Shown: positions 41,149 to 50,620, numbered from the stretch's first letter. The stretch: DNA of 64,000 nucleotides from Paenibacillus_F sp047238265 (GCF_047238265.1 NZ_JBDFMM010000001.1:4526001-4590000); one strand, 5' to 3'. Numbers and translations: made by a program. Notes: generated by a model not told the origin, from the sequence alone.

Positions 41149-41285
41149 GCTTCGTAAGCTTTTGCTTCGGACTTTCCTTGGGATAACCGTATCGCAGCCT
41201 GGTGCTTGCGACTTTTCCCGCAGATCATCCTTTACATCAGCCTGCATGCCCGTCTTTCCGGCAGAAAAACCGCTCGTAAGTATTG

Positions 41286-41318
41286 CCCCAGATTCCCTGA
41301 GGGAACCTGGAGCTGGGG
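41286..41318 (-). terminator. Hairpin following the asparagine synthetase gene
   Basis: CCCCAG (41286-41291) and CTGGGG (41313-41318) pair, with inner CCC/GGG. It lies 11 nt after the stop on the minus strand, but the T run (ATTTTT) is on the plus-strand side, so termination strength for this gene is uncertain. Confidence 0.5.
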
Positions 41319-41328
41319 AATTTTTATG

Positions 41329-43203
41329 TCAGAATGCGGCTACGGCTTTCTTCGTGGTTTCTTCCATGTAGGTCGCATGCCAGAGAGCGAACATGTAAAT
41401 GGTCCACAGTCGGCGCGCATAATCGCCTTGTCCGTCCTGATGCAGCTTGGCCATTTTTTCGACCGCGTCAAGCCGCACATAGTCTTCGATGCCGCTCGCT
41501 TTAATCTGCTCCACCATCGTGGAACCCGTCGGCCCTTTGAGCCAGTCGCGCAGCGGAACCGGGAACCCGAGTTTCGGACGGTTCAGGATGAAGTCCGGCA
41601 CGATGCCTTCCATCGCCTTGCGGAAGATGTGCTTCGTGGTTCCTTCGGCAATCCGGTATTTCGTCGGGATACGCCGGGCAACCTCGAACAGTTCCTTGTC
41701 AAGCAGAGGAACGCGCAGTTCCAGGGAGTGGGCCATCGTCATTTTGTCCGCTTTCATCAGGATATCGCCCGGCATCCACAGGTTCATGTCGATGTACTGC
41801 ATCCGCGTTACGGGATCCTGATGCTTCGTTTTGTCGTAATATTGGGCGGCTATCTGGAACGGATTCTGATACCGCTTGAACATCTCGCTGTCCACGCGCA
41901 GCACTTCCGCCTTCATATCTTCGGTGAAAATCTTCGCGTTGCCGAGGAAGCGCTCCTCCAGCGGAGTCGTTCCGCGAAGCAGGTAGTTGCGCCCTTTCAT
42001 GCCGGCGGGCAGCATTTTGACCATCCGGTGAAGCATGCGGCGCACGGATAGCGGCAGACTCTCCAGCGGAGCCAGCGACAGTGGCTCCCGGTAGATCCTG
42101 TAGCCGCCGAACAGCTCGTCCGCCCCTTCGCCTGACAAAGTCACGGTAACGTGCTCACGGGCAAGCTGAGCCACGTGATAGAGCGCGATGGCCGAAGGAT
42201 CGGCGACCGGCTCGTCCTGATGCCAGACGGCTTTCGGCAGCGTGTTGAAGAAATCTTCGCGCGTGATGATCTTCGAGTAGTGCTCCGTACCGAGCGCTTT
42301 GGCCGTTTCGGCCGCGATCAGAGTCTCGTTGTTCGGCCCTTCGAAACCGACGGAGAACGTCCGGATAGGCTCGATCTGGCGCATATGCGCCGCAATCGCG
42401 GTCGAGTCGATTCCGCTGGACAGGAAGCAGCCGCGCTCCACGTCGCTGACCATGTGATGGACGACGGAATCTTTCAGGGTTTCGCGGATTTGCTCCACAT
42501 ATTCCCCGAAAGGACGGTCCACCGGCTCGAACATCGGATCCCAGTAGCGGTGAATCGACATTTCGCCGTCAAAGGACGCTTTTATGTAGTGCGCCGGCGG
42601 CAGCTTCTGAATCCCGTCGAACATCGTGTTCGGTTCAGGGACATATTGGAACGTCAAATAATTCATCAGGCTCTCGGTCCGGATCGACGGACTTACGCTT
42701 CCCGATGCGACAAGGCTCTTGATTTCGGAACCGAAAAGCAGCTGCCGGTCGTTGTACTGGTAATAAAAAGGTTTGATGCCGAAATGATCACGGGCGGCGA
42801 AAAGCTGCTTCTTGCGGCGGTCCCAGATGGCAAAGCCGAACATGCCGCGAAGATGCTTCACGCACTCTTCACCGAATTCTTCGTACAAATGGACGATGAC
42901 CTCGGTATCGCTGTTCGTCCGGAAAACATGGCCGAGGTCCTGCAGCATGCTCCGCAAAGATTTATAATTGTAAATTTCCCCGTTAAAAATGATCCAAACG
43001 GATTCGTCTTCGTTGCAAAGCGGCTGATGACCCTCCGCAATATCGATAATCGACAATCTGCGGAACCCGAGCCCGATTCGATTCTCCGTCCAGAAGCCCG
43101 AGTCGTTCGGGCCGCGGTGATGAATCACGTCCGTCATCTGCTGAAGCATGGATACGGATGGCTCTCTATCTTCAAAATACATAACACCGGTGATACCACA
43201 CAC
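41329..43203 (-). CDS. Asparagine synthase, glutamine-hydrolysing
   Basis: This 624-residue AsnB-type enzyme makes asparagine from aspartate, ATP and glutamine. The N-terminal Ntn amidotransferase domain begins at nucleophile C2 (MCGITGVMY), with RHRGP-like HHRGPNDSG and FNGEIYNY. The synthetase domain has the pyrophosphate loop LSSGIDSTAIA and GEGADELFGGY. Bacillus subtilis has three paralogues (AsnB, AsnH, AsnO); this length is closest to AsnO, the sporulation-linked one, but the subtype is not certain. GGAGGTG lies upstream of the start. Confidence 0.93.
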   Translation of the reverse strand: MCGITGVMYFEDREPSVSMLQQMTDVIHHRGPNDSGFWTENRIGLGFRRLSIIDIAEGHQPLCNEDESVWIIFNGEIYNYKSLRSMLQDLGHVFRTNSDTEVIVHLYEEFGEECVKHLRGMFGFAIWDRRKKQLFAARDHFGIKPFYYQYNDRQLLFGSEIKSLVASGSVSPSIRTESLMNYLTFQYVPEPNTMFDGIQKLPPAHYIKASFDGEMSIHRYWDPMFEPVDRPFGEYVEQIRETLKDSVVHHMVSDVERGCFLSSGIDSTAIAAHMRQIEPIRTFSVGFEGPNNETLIAAETAKALGTEHYSKIITREDFFNTLPKAVWHQDEPVADPSAIALYHVAQLAREHVTVTLSGEGADELFGGYRIYREPLSLAPLESLPLSVRRMLHRMVKMLPAGMKGRNYLLRGTTPLEERFLGNAKIFTEDMKAEVLRVDSEMFKRYQNPFQIAAQYYDKTKHQDPVTRMQYIDMNLWMPGDILMKADKMTMAHSLELRVPLLDKELFEVARRIPTKYRIAEGTTKHIFRKAMEGIVPDFILNRPKLGFPVPLRDWLKGPTGSTMVEQIKASGIEDYVRLDAVEKMAKLHQDGQGDYARRLWTIYMFALWHATYMEETTKKAVAAF

Positions 43204-43522
43204 GAGTGATTCACACCTCCACTAAAGCTACAACTAGTCTTGTTGTTATTCGATAAACTAGTATAGCACACCCGGTCGCCTTTCTGAAAATGAAAACTCG
43301 CGGCCCCCTTTAACCGCGGCTTTTCAAGCCTGCCGGAGACGCTTCATTTCTCGCGGAAAAGAAGCGTCCGCGCCTTTTTCGGGGACCGCGGGCCGCCCTC
43401 GTTTACAAGAACGCAATAACCCACATGAGGCGCTTAACAGATGAAGCCAGCCTCCGTTTTTTCATGTCCACCGCCCCTTTTCCTTCGTGCATAATTGTTG
43501 GCAACAGGCAACTTTTAAGGAT
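43204..43522. other. asn gene upstream region, no gene seen
   Basis: A minus-strand TATACT preceded by TGC (extended -10) lies at 43260-43265. Two ACTAGT copies flank a 20-nt spacer between it and the start codon. GACGCTTC and GAAGCGTC arms at about 43347 and 43370 form a hairpin of unknown use. No frame with a ribosome site is seen. Confidence 0.5.
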
Positions 43523-43598
43523 AAAAAAACCGGGTTCCCTGCTCTCAGTCTATGTCCCTTCCCGTTAGAAGTGACAAACATGAGCGGGAGCCCGGTTT
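43523..43598 (-). terminator. PBP gene terminator
   Basis: AAACCGGG (43527-43534) and CCCGGTTT (43591-43598), extended inward by GCTC/GAGC pairing, form a long stem. Seven T follow on the minus strand. Confidence 0.8.
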
Positions 43599-43670
43599 GG
43601 ATGAATGATCTGGGCGGCGGACGTTCTCCGTTACACGAAGCCCCCTGAGGGCAGCGCACGGTGTCCCGGC

Positions 43671-45716
43671 TTAGTTCTTGGCCGTGCCGTCCGTCTTGCC
43701 GTTCGCCGATCCGCGCGGAGTGCCGTTCAGGCCGATGTATTCGTCGTACGCGTCGAACATTTCCCTCGCGATCGGAGCGGCGCCGTAGGAACCGTAGCCC
43801 CCTTCGGGGACGACGACCGCAACGGCAAGCTTCGGTTTATCGGCCGGAGCGAACGCGATAAATACGGCGTTGTCCACCTCTTTGGAGCCGATCTGCTGCG
43901 TCGACGTACCCGTTTTGGCGGCTACGGTATAGTTCACGCCGTCGAAGCCCTGCTTGCTGACTTCTTTCATGCCTTTGAAAATCGTGTCCCAATACTGCGG
44001 CTTGAACGAATTTTCTTCGCTAAGCACTACCGGATCGAATTTCTTGATGGTCTCGCCTTCGTACGTCGTAATACGGTCCACGAACAGCGGCTTCATCCGT
44101 TTGCCCCGGCTGGCGAGCATGGCGGCGTGCTGGGCGAGCTGCAGCGTGGTCGACTTCTCGTTCTGCCCCCAGGAAGCGTAAACGAGAGCGGACTGCTTGC
44201 TGTCGAGCTTCGCGTTGGCAAGCGATTCGTTGGAGCCCGCATACTCGTTCGGAAGACCGCTTTCCGTGGAAACGACGAGGCCGAACCGTTTCAAGTAATC
44301 GTCCCACACCTTGAGCCCGTCTTCCCGGTCGAAATACAGCCGTTCCCCGACCAGTGCGGACATAAACGTATTGGAGGAATGCTTAAGCGCGTCGGCGGCA
44401 TTGATCGGACCGAACGCTTTGCGGCCGGAGTTCCAGATCGTGCTCTGCGAGCCCTTTTTACCGAACGAATAAGAGCCTCTGTCGTTATAATAATCGTTTA
44501 CGCCGAAAAAACCTTCTTTAAGACCGACAAGCACGGTCAGCGGTTTAATCGTCGAACCCATGTATACGATGGAATTGGCGTGCTTTTTCAGCTCGTTCTC
44601 CGGATAATCCGGATAGGCCGTCGTAATGGTCCCGTTGTTGACGAACGGCTGGATTTTTTTGTATTCCGTGGTCTTAATTCCACCGGTCCACAGGTTGGGA
44701 TCGTAATCCGGCATGCTGGCCATAGCGACGACACGCCCCGTATCGACTTCCATGGCGACGGCGTAACCCGAACGGGCATTGGGCGAATAGCCGTAGGAGC
44801 TGGATTTCGGCTGACGCAGGTAAGCCAGGTGATCCATAATTTTCTGTTCCGTGCGGTTCTGGATGTCCTTATGAATCGTCAGGTACAGGTTGTTGCCTTT
44901 TTCCGGCTTGGTGACGGATACGGGTCCGATAATTTTCTGCGAGGAGTTTACGGGATATTTCTTGTAGCCGTTCTTGCCGCGCAGCTCCTCCTGGTACATG
45001 AGCTCAAGCCCGTCATAGCCGACATCTTCGGTATCGAGATATTCGGCCGTGTTTTCTTTGTTCTTATAAAAGCTGAGCCCGTACTTAGATTCGCGCGCGG
45101 TCGAAAACTGCCGCATGTATCCGGTCAGCTGGACCGCGATTTTATCCTGGTCGTAAGTCCGGATGCTCTCTTCCATCACTTCGATCCATTTGAATTCATC
45201 CCGGTGTTCCAGCAAATAGGAGACCTCTTCCTTCGTGAGGTCGGCTTTGATCCTTCTCGGAATCGAGTAATAGCTCGGCGCCTTCGTCTGCTGCTGGTTG
45301 ATATCGTAGCCCACGTCCATCAGCTCCACGATTTCCTCGGGCGTCAAAGGTTTGGCGGTCTTGGAACCGTACTGCTGGAAAACTTCCGCAAGCTTGCGTG
45401 CGAGACCGATTACCTCTTCCTTATTGTTCTGCCCCGATTCAATCCGGAAAAAGACCGACTGAACGGGAATCGTATAAGCGATAGGGTAACTGTTGGAATC
45501 ATAAATATTGCCCCGGATCGGAGGGATCGGAGTTTCCCGGTTGGTTGCCGAGTTCTCCTCTTCCGCGAGCCTGTCTCCTTCGACAAACTGAAGAATAGCC
45601 AGGCGGACGATCAGAACGGAGAACAAAATAAACGTCGTGAAAAAGAATAAATTAATGCGAACAGAGAAACGCGTGCGTTTAGAGGAATCGGGTTTTTCTA
45701 AATCTTCGTTGTGCAT
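43671..45716 (-). CDS. Class B penicillin-binding protein 2 (PbpA/PbpH-like transpeptidase)
   Basis: This 681-residue cell-wall transpeptidase is anchored by one transmembrane helix (about 20-42). The PBP dimerisation domain begins at IPPIRGNIYD. The transpeptidase domain has S388-x-x-K391 (GSTIKP), S447-S-N449 and K601-T-G603. It resembles the elongation-specific PBP2A/PbpH group that works with RodA and MreB. The ATG at 45716 follows GGAAGGAAG; the frame is open 33 codons further without support. The tail is Gly/Asn/Thr-rich. It follows the transglutaminase-like gene by about 150 nt. Confidence 0.93.
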   Translation of the reverse strand: MHNEDLEKPDSSKRTRFSVRINLFFFTTFILFSVLIVRLAILQFVEGDRLAEEENSATNRETPIPPIRGNIYDSNSYPIAYTIPVQSVFFRIESGQNNKEEVIGLARKLAEVFQQYGSKTAKPLTPEEIVELMDVGYDINQQQTKAPSYYSIPRRIKADLTKEEVSYLLEHRDEFKWIEVMEESIRTYDQDKIAVQLTGYMRQFSTARESKYGLSFYKNKENTAEYLDTEDVGYDGLELMYQEELRGKNGYKKYPVNSSQKIIGPVSVTKPEKGNNLYLTIHKDIQNRTEQKIMDHLAYLRQPKSSSYGYSPNARSGYAVAMEVDTGRVVAMASMPDYDPNLWTGGIKTTEYKKIQPFVNNGTITTAYPDYPENELKKHANSIVYMGSTIKPLTVLVGLKEGFFGVNDYYNDRGSYSFGKKGSQSTIWNSGRKAFGPINAADALKHSSNTFMSALVGERLYFDREDGLKVWDDYLKRFGLVVSTESGLPNEYAGSNESLANAKLDSKQSALVYASWGQNEKSTTLQLAQHAAMLASRGKRMKPLFVDRITTYEGETIKKFDPVVLSEENSFKPQYWDTIFKGMKEVSKQGFDGVNYTVAAKTGTSTQQIGSKEVDNAVFIAFAPADKPKLAVAVVVPEGGYGSYGAAPIAREMFDAYDEYIGLNGTPRGSANGKTDGTAKN

Positions 45717-45835
45717 CCTTGCTTCCTTCCTTGTGTCCTTTTCTATCCTTGCTCTATCTACCAGTTTACCATAGACCGGTACCGCTAGAAAAATGTAAGA
45801 GAATGGGAGAATCACTCCGCTGCGATTCCGGCAAA

Positions 45836-45865
45836 AGAAAACCGCCCCCGTAAGGGAGCGGTCCT
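45836..45865 (-). terminator. Terminator of the transglutaminase-like gene
   Basis: AACCGC and GCGGTC-side arms with inner CCC/GGG pair directly after the stop. TTTTCTTTT follows on the minus strand. Confidence 0.7.
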
Positions 45866-47011
45866 TTAAGCTTCACGGATGTGCGTCTGGTTGAAGTTCG
45901 ACGGGTTAAACCAGTCGCCTCCGCTGGAAAACCAGGTGGAATCGAGCGGAATCCATTCTTTGGAATCCGCCAGATACACTTCGTTCCAGGCATGCGGACC
46001 GTATCCGCCCCGCCCGTCGTACCCGAGGCCGGTCACCACTTTCACGTCGAGACCGACGGAACGGGCCATAACGGCGTAAAGACGGGAGTAGTCGATGCAT
46101 ACTCCTTTGCGCGTAGCAAACGTATCCTCCGGCGTCTGTTCCTTCCAGATACGCTGCTTCTCGTAAAGCTCGACTTTGTTCCAGTCATATTCGACCCGGC
46201 TGCCGACCCATTTGTAGAGCAGCTCCGCTTTCTCCTCGTCCGTTTTGCCCGCCTTCGTGACTTCCTGCGCGGCTGCGGAAATATTGTTCGGAATGTTCGC
46301 ATCAAGCACTTCGTATTTGCGCTGCAGAATCTGGCTGAATTCCTGCTCAACGGCCCTGGTGAATACCGGCACCTGATTTTGCAGAAAATCGCCCGTAAAC
46401 GGCTGGATGACTTCCTGCGCGCCTTTCTGGTACAGGGACGAAGCCTGAATATACCCGGCGGGCTTCGCCTGCGGGAACAGCGTCACAAAGACAAACAGCA
46501 CGGCTACGACGAGCAGGGCCCGCCAAACGCCCGTTACGGACCCGATCAGCCCGCCTGTCGCCGCGCTGATGACGGAAGGCTTGTCTTCCCGGTCCCAGCG
46601 GCTTTGCGCCCATCTGAGCAGAACGGGATCGACGAACCAGTACAGAGCCTGACGGATGATCAGATAAGCCAGCAGGAACAGGACGCCGAAGCGGAACAGC
46701 TCGAAATCGCGGATAGCCGTAACCGCCGTGTAATACGTCTGCTTCCAGACCGGCATTTCCTGGGCCGGTATTTGAATGGCAAGGCTGTTCAGCCAATTGC
46801 GGACGGGGTCCGAAACCAGCATCGCGGTCTGCCAGGCCAGATAGATGGCCGCTACCGTGATCAGAATTCCGCAGACCATATGAAGCAGATGTTTGGCAGA
46901 ACCGGAGGCTCCGCGTATGATGCCTTGAACGGCTGAAACGATCACGATGAGGATAAGTGCAACCGAGATGAAATTGATCGTCGTGTCCCCGGAAAACAAC
47001 GAGGTAAACAT
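45866..47011 (-). CDS. Membrane protein with CvpA-like N-terminus and transglutaminase-like C-terminus
   Basis: This 381-residue protein combines four or five membrane helices (about 12-180, with a CvpA-like layout and the loop VQGIIRGASGSAKHL) with a transglutaminase-like/cysteine peptidase domain. The triad is visible as C305 (RKGVCIDYSRLY), H340 (YGPHAWNEVYL) and D357 (IPLDSTW). The catalytic part probably faces outside. Such enzymes cross-link or cleave peptides or wall material; the substrate is unknown. AAAGGAGG lies 9 nt before the ATG. Confidence 0.85.
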   Translation of the reverse strand: MFTSLFSGDTTINFISVALILIVIVSAVQGIIRGASGSAKHLLHMVCGILITVAAIYLAWQTAMLVSDPVRNWLNSLAIQIPAQEMPVWKQTYYTAVTAIRDFELFRFGVLFLLAYLIIRQALYWFVDPVLLRWAQSRWDREDKPSVISAATGGLIGSVTGVWRALLVVAVLFVFVTLFPQAKPAGYIQASSLYQKGAQEVIQPFTGDFLQNQVPVFTRAVEQEFSQILQRKYEVLDANIPNNISAAAQEVTKAGKTDEEKAELLYKWVGSRVEYDWNKVELYEKQRIWKEQTPEDTFATRKGVCIDYSRLYAVMARSVGLDVKVVTGLGYDGRGGYGPHAWNEVYLADSKEWIPLDSTWFSSGGDWFNPSNFNQTHIREA

Positions 47012-47053
47012 AGGCGCGGGCCTCCTTTTGTACGGATATGACTTCGCTTTGTA

Positions 47054-47476
47054 TTATTGGCCGGCGTTCTTCTTCGCCTGTTCGACGAATGCGCGGACCG
47101 CTTCTTCTGCTTTAACCTTAAAAGTCTGATTCATAAACGTGACGGACACCTCGGACGAGCCGGGTGTTCCTACAATTTTAACATTTTTGGTTGCCGCTGT
47201 ATAAGTACCGTCCGGGTTAGCGGTGTAAGTGGCATCCTTGGCTTCGTTCTGCACGGCTTTGACCGCTTGGCTGCTGAGCTCGGTTAAGGCGGCGTTTCCG
47301 ATACTTTGCAGCGTTTCCTTATAGTTGGCTCCGTAAACTACCAGCGCCCCCACAATGGCGATAACCAGCAGCCACTTGACCACGGTTTTGACGAGACTGA
47401 CGACGACGAGCAGAACGATGACAGCCACGAGAATCAGCAGCCAGCGCTCCTGAAAAAACGCTATCCAGGCATCCAT
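47054..47476 (-). CDS. Membrane-anchored protein, unknown function
   Basis: This 140-residue protein has one long or two short hydrophobic segments (WLLILVAVIVLLVVVSLV, WLLVIAIVGALVVYGAN) and a soluble C-terminal part that reads as a small beta-rich domain (NPDGTYTAATKNVKIVG, EVSVTFMNQTFKV). The start at 47476 (MDAWIAFF) has AAGGGGG 12 nt upstream. It sits 42 nt before the transglutaminase-like gene on the same strand, so the two are probably cotranscribed and may act together at the membrane. Confidence 0.78.
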   Translation of the reverse strand: MDAWIAFFQERWLLILVAVIVLLVVVSLVKTVVKWLLVIAIVGALVVYGANYKETLQSIGNAALTELSSQAVKAVQNEAKDATYTANPDGTYTAATKNVKIVGTPGSSEVSVTFMNQTFKVKAEEAVRAFVEQAKKNAGQ

Positions 47477-47532
47477 TTTCTTGTATATCCCCCTTTGTAA
47501 AATATAATACCGGCTCCGCCCGGCGAAAGGTC

Positions 47533-47688
47533 TTACTCCTCTTCCCGTTTTCTGCGGAGCTCTTTCAGTTCCTGCCGGATCTGTTCCTCGCGGTCGGTTT
47601 CCTGCCGCACACTCCGTCTCGTTCTCAGAAAACGGATAACGGCCAAAGCGCCGAGCGCGGCCAGCAGTGCGACGATGAACGTGTCCAT
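47533..47688 (-). CDS. Small single-span membrane protein
   Basis: This 51-residue product has one transmembrane helix (FIVALLAALGALAVIRFL) and a highly charged cytosolic tail (RQETDREEQIRQELKELR). The ATG at 47688 has AAGGTGG 4 nt upstream; a longer frame lacks support. It is first of three same-strand genes running into the transglutaminase-like gene. Function unknown. Confidence 0.65.
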   Translation of the reverse strand: MDTFIVALLAALGALAVIRFLRTRRSVRQETDREEQIRQELKELRRKREEE

Positions 47689-47829
47689 ACGGCCACCTTC
47701 TTCCTTTCCTAATACGTGCCTGAACGTTAACGGTAGCATAAGTACGGGACAAGGGGCGTACATCTAGAGAAGACGAACGGAACCGAGAAGTTGTTTCGCC
47801 AGCAAAAATAACGAGGCGGTGTGCTACGT

Positions 47830-49125
47830 ATGAAAACGGCAATATGGCTCTATTTCTTCATGTTTGTCGCATTCTTCGACTTACATGCCCAATACCCCAT
47901 CCTGACGCCTTTCGCCCTGTCCCTGGGCGCGGCGCCTTCGTTTATCGGTCTGATCATGGGGATGTATTCCCTCACCCATCTCCCCGGCAATCTGCTCGCC
48001 GGCTACGGGGTCGATAAATACGGAAGCAAGCTCTTCATCGTGTTCAGCCTGATTGTAGCAGGTATCGTGCTTATCTTTCAATCGCAGGTTAAGGACCCCT
48101 GGCAGCTTCTGATGATCCGTTCCATCAGCGGCTTCGTGCTCGCCTTCCTGTCTCCCGCCTGCTTGTCGTTGCTCGCCAAAATCGCCAGAGACAGTGTGCA
48201 CCAGAGCAAGCTTATGGCCGGAAACGGGCTGATCCATACGCTCGCGTCCGTCGTCTCTCCCGCCGCCGGAGCCTACCTTGTCGCCCAGTTCGGCTTCACG
48301 GCCTCCTTCACGCTTCTCGGCTGGCTGCTGATCGTGACGGGCCTGCTGTCCATTCCGTGGCTGAAAGAGACGCGTCCCCAAGGCGCGCTTCCGCCGCTGC
48401 ACACGGGAACCGGTTCGGCCTCCGCTTCCGCACGGAACGGCGTATCCGTCGGGATCCGGAAACCGGGAAGCGGCGGCACGGATTCCGCCGCGCCGTCACC
48501 CGGATCGCAAGACGCCGGACGGAAGGCCTCACAGCTTCATGCGCCGGCAGCGGACAACTCCGGAGTTCTGGACGGTAACGGGGATGCGGACAAAATTCCC
48601 TGGATGTTCTATTTCGTTCCGCTGGCAATATCGTGTTCACAGGGAATTTTATTTTTCGAGCTTCCCCTGATGAAAACGGCCCAGTCCTCGCTGCTTACTT
48701 CCGGGCTGTTCTTCTCCGTGATCAGTCTCGGTGCTCTCGTGACGCTCAGCATGCTGTTCCTGAACCGGATCCCGCCCGCCCACCGGACCGTTGCCGGAGC
48801 TCTTTCCCTGGCGGTGCTTTTCTTCGGGCTCGCGGTGGACTGGCCGCTTCCTTTGACGGTCACCCTGTTTATGATCGGGATGGCCAAAGGGCTTATTTTC
48901 CCGTCGCTCGCGACCCTGCTCGCGGGAATAACGAGCAGCAACCGCTACGGCAGAGTGTTCTCGCTCCTCTCCATCGCCTACTCCATCGGCGCTTTTATCG
49001 GTCCGATGGTGGCGGGCAAAATGCGCGACTCCATCTCGCCCTTCTTTCTTGCCTTCGTTATCCTTATGGCGGCGCTCACTCTGCTTCCGTTCCGGGTTCT
49101 GAAGCACAAGCCCGTGGCCGTCTGA
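47830..49125 (+). CDS. Major facilitator superfamily transporter
   Basis: This 431-residue permease has 12 predicted helices. The MFS loop 2-3 signature LLAGYGVDKYGSK is at about 56-68, and SISGFVLAFLSPACLSLLAK follows. A long central loop (about 182-255) is low complexity, rich in A, G, S and P. The second half keeps the weaker repeat of the signature. Substrate unknown. Start at ATG 47830; a GTG three codons earlier directly follows GAGG and is an alternative. Divergent from the 47533 gene cluster. Confidence 0.85.
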   Translation: MKTAIWLYFFMFVAFFDLHAQYPILTPFALSLGAAPSFIGLIMGMYSLTHLPGNLLAGYGVDKYGSKLFIVFSLIVAGIVLIFQSQVKDPWQLLMIRSISGFVLAFLSPACLSLLAKIARDSVHQSKLMAGNGLIHTLASVVSPAAGAYLVAQFGFTASFTLLGWLLIVTGLLSIPWLKETRPQGALPPLHTGTGSASASARNGVSVGIRKPGSGGTDSAAPSPGSQDAGRKASQLHAPAADNSGVLDGNGDADKIPWMFYFVPLAISCSQGILFFELPLMKTAQSSLLTSGLFFSVISLGALVTLSMLFLNRIPPAHRTVAGALSLAVLFFGLAVDWPLPLTVTLFMIGMAKGLIFPSLATLLAGITSSNRYGRVFSLLSIAYSIGAFIGPMVAGKMRDSISPFFLAFVILMAALTLLPFRVLKHKPVAV

Positions 49126-49236
49126 TCCCGCCCGTTTCGTTTGCCGTCATCTTTTGGGCGAGGGCACAGGAAATCCTTATCGCGCAGACATACGGTACAG
49201 GGTCAGGTGATCCATCGTACAAAGGAGTACAGACGA

Positions 49237-49332
49237 ATGGGAGCAATCGGAGTATACGGCGTTTGGACTTCGGCGGGAACGATTCTCGTTCTGTTCATTT
49301 TGCTCGTTATCATTTCGCGCACATTCATCTAA
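49237..49332 (+). CDS. YjcZ-like sporulation membrane peptide
   Basis: This 31-residue hydrophobic peptide (MGAIGVYGVWTSAG then ILVLFILLVIISRTFI) has the layout of YjcZ-type sporulation peptides: a short Gly/Tyr head and one membrane helix. AAAGGAG lies 9 nt before the ATG. CATACGGTA at 49189-49197 fits a sigma-K-type -10. Its own terminator follows. Function unknown; probably expressed in the mother cell. Confidence 0.7.
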   Translation: MGAIGVYGVWTSAGTILVLFILLVIISRTFI

Positions 49333-49363
49333 CCATACAGCATAGCGCCTGCAAAAGGACGCG

Positions 49364-49396
49364 AAAGACGGCTTGATTGTTCAAGCCGTCTTTTTT
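49364..49396 (+). terminator. Terminator of the YjcZ-like gene
   Basis: AAAGACGGCTTGA and TCAAGCCGTCTTT form a 13-bp stem with a TTGT loop and a T run. Confidence 0.9.
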
Positions 49397-49545
49397 GGCG
49401 TTTCGACATTTCCCAGGAAATGCCCTTCATTCTTTGCCGATCGGACTATTTGTGAGCCGGAATTCTGTCTATTATAATAAATATCGACACTTATCTGCAC
49501 CATGAACAGACAAGCGGAATGCGCTCGAACGGAGGAACCGGGAAT

Positions 49546-49893
49546 ATGTCTATCGCCATTATCGTAGAGGGAAAAAACGACCGCAGCAGGCTCCGGCGTC
49601 TGCTCAGCGGTGAAGTCGATATTTACTGTACATACGGGACTCCCGGTACGGAAGCTCTGGAACAATTGAGGAAAAAAGTCGGGACGCGTGAAGTGTATGT
49701 GTTTACCGACAATGACTCTTCCGGCAAAAAAATCCGCGGCCGCCTCCGGGACTTGTTCCCGGACGGCGAGCAGATCTACACGAGACGCGGGTACGCGGGC
49801 GTGGAAGGCACGCCGGAGGAATATTTGATCCAACAATTGGAAAAGGCGGGGCTCGAAGAATACATCCTGTATCCCCCGGCTCCCGCCTTGTAA
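49546..49893 (+). CDS. Small stand-alone Toprim protein
   Basis: This 115-residue protein is a single Toprim domain. The catalytic Glu is in IIVEGKNDRSRL (E8) and the acid pair is in YVFTDNDSSGKKIRG, the layout of primase, topoisomerase and RNase M5. It lacks the extra parts of RNase M5 (RnmV) and resembles the uncharacterised YusF-type small Toprim proteins. It is likely a metal-dependent nucleic-acid enzyme. The ATG at 49546 has GGAGGAACC upstream. It converges on sco, with the stops 4 nt apart. Confidence 0.85.
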   Translation: MSIAIIVEGKNDRSRLRRLLSGEVDIYCTYGTPGTEALEQLRKKVGTREVYVFTDNDSSGKKIRGRLRDLFPDGEQIYTRRGYAGVEGTPEEYLIQQLEKAGLEEYILYPPAPAL

Positions 49894-49897
49894 GTGC

Positions 49898-50536
49898 TTA
49901 TGCTTTTTCCTTGCTTAAAGCTTTGATGTCCTTCACGATCGTTTTGTAATCGAGATCAGGTCTGCCCGGATTGTAATACGTGCGGATCTGGCCTTTTTTG
50001 TCTACGAGCAGAATGACGTTGGAATGAGTGAAATTCCCTGTGTTGTCCTTGGTGACGCCGATGGAATACTTCTTGGCCAACTGCGCCATGGCCGCTTCAT
50101 CCGTACCGGTCAGGAATTTCCATCCCGTGAAATCGGCGCGGTTGCGGACCGCATACTCTTTGAGAGCGGCAGGCGTGTCTCTCGCCGGATCGAACGAGAT
50201 CGATACGATGTCCGCTTTGTCCGCAAACACTTTCTGGGCTTTCATCTCATCCTGGACTTTGGATAAAAAATTAGTCGTTATGGGACATACGTCCGGACAA
50301 CTTGCGAAAAAGAAATACACCAGTTTAACCTTGTTGTCGAAATCGGAAGAAGAAACTTTCTTGCCCTCCGTATCCGTCAGTTCAAACGGCGCCGCAGTGC
50401 CGACCGGCTTATCCTTCAAATACTCGCTGGCCTGCTCCTGGCCGTATAATTTGTAGGCAAACGATGCGATGATCGCAAGCAGAACGACGGTAATACCTAC
50501 CTTAAACCAGTTTTTTGCCCAAAATCCACCCGCCAT
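49898..50536 (-). CDS. sco: SCO1/SenC copper-delivery lipoprotein-like protein
   Basis: This 212-residue thioredoxin-fold protein inserts copper into the CuA site of cytochrome oxidase. It is anchored by an N-terminal helix (VGITVVLLAIIASFAYKL), without a clear lipobox. Copper ligands are the CxxxC in FASCPDVCPITT and the His in NFTHSNVIL. The ATG at 50536 has GGGGAGA about 9 nt upstream. It lies 84 nt downstream of ctaB on the same strand; both serve oxidase assembly. Confidence 0.93.
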   Translation of the reverse strand: MAGGFWAKNWFKVGITVVLLAIIASFAYKLYGQEQASEYLKDKPVGTAAPFELTDTEGKKVSSSDFDNKVKLVYFFFASCPDVCPITTNFLSKVQDEMKAQKVFADKADIVSISFDPARDTPAALKEYAVRNRADFTGWKFLTGTDEAAMAQLAKKYSIGVTKDNTGNFTHSNVILLVDKKGQIRTYYNPGRPDLDYKTIVKDIKALSKEKA

Positions 50537-50620
50537 AAATACAATTCTCCCCTCTAAATAAACATCCCATGTCGCCATGGGATGTCTTGTTCATCTGGAT
50601 TCAAGTTTGGGTAATCTATC

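Noticed and set aside
41111..41328. Leader of the HAD gene as a riboswitch or RNase P-like RNA
   Set aside because: A short AAGGAAAGTCC stretch recalls RNase P, but no other conserved block of that or any known riboswitch class is present.
43462..43659. A 65-codon minus-strand frame after the PBP gene
   Set aside because: It spans the PBP terminator stem and has no ribosome site.
43605..45650. A 681-codon open frame antisense to the PBP gene
   Set aside because: Phe/Arg/Val-rich translation without domain features; the opposite strand carries all PBP catalytic motifs.
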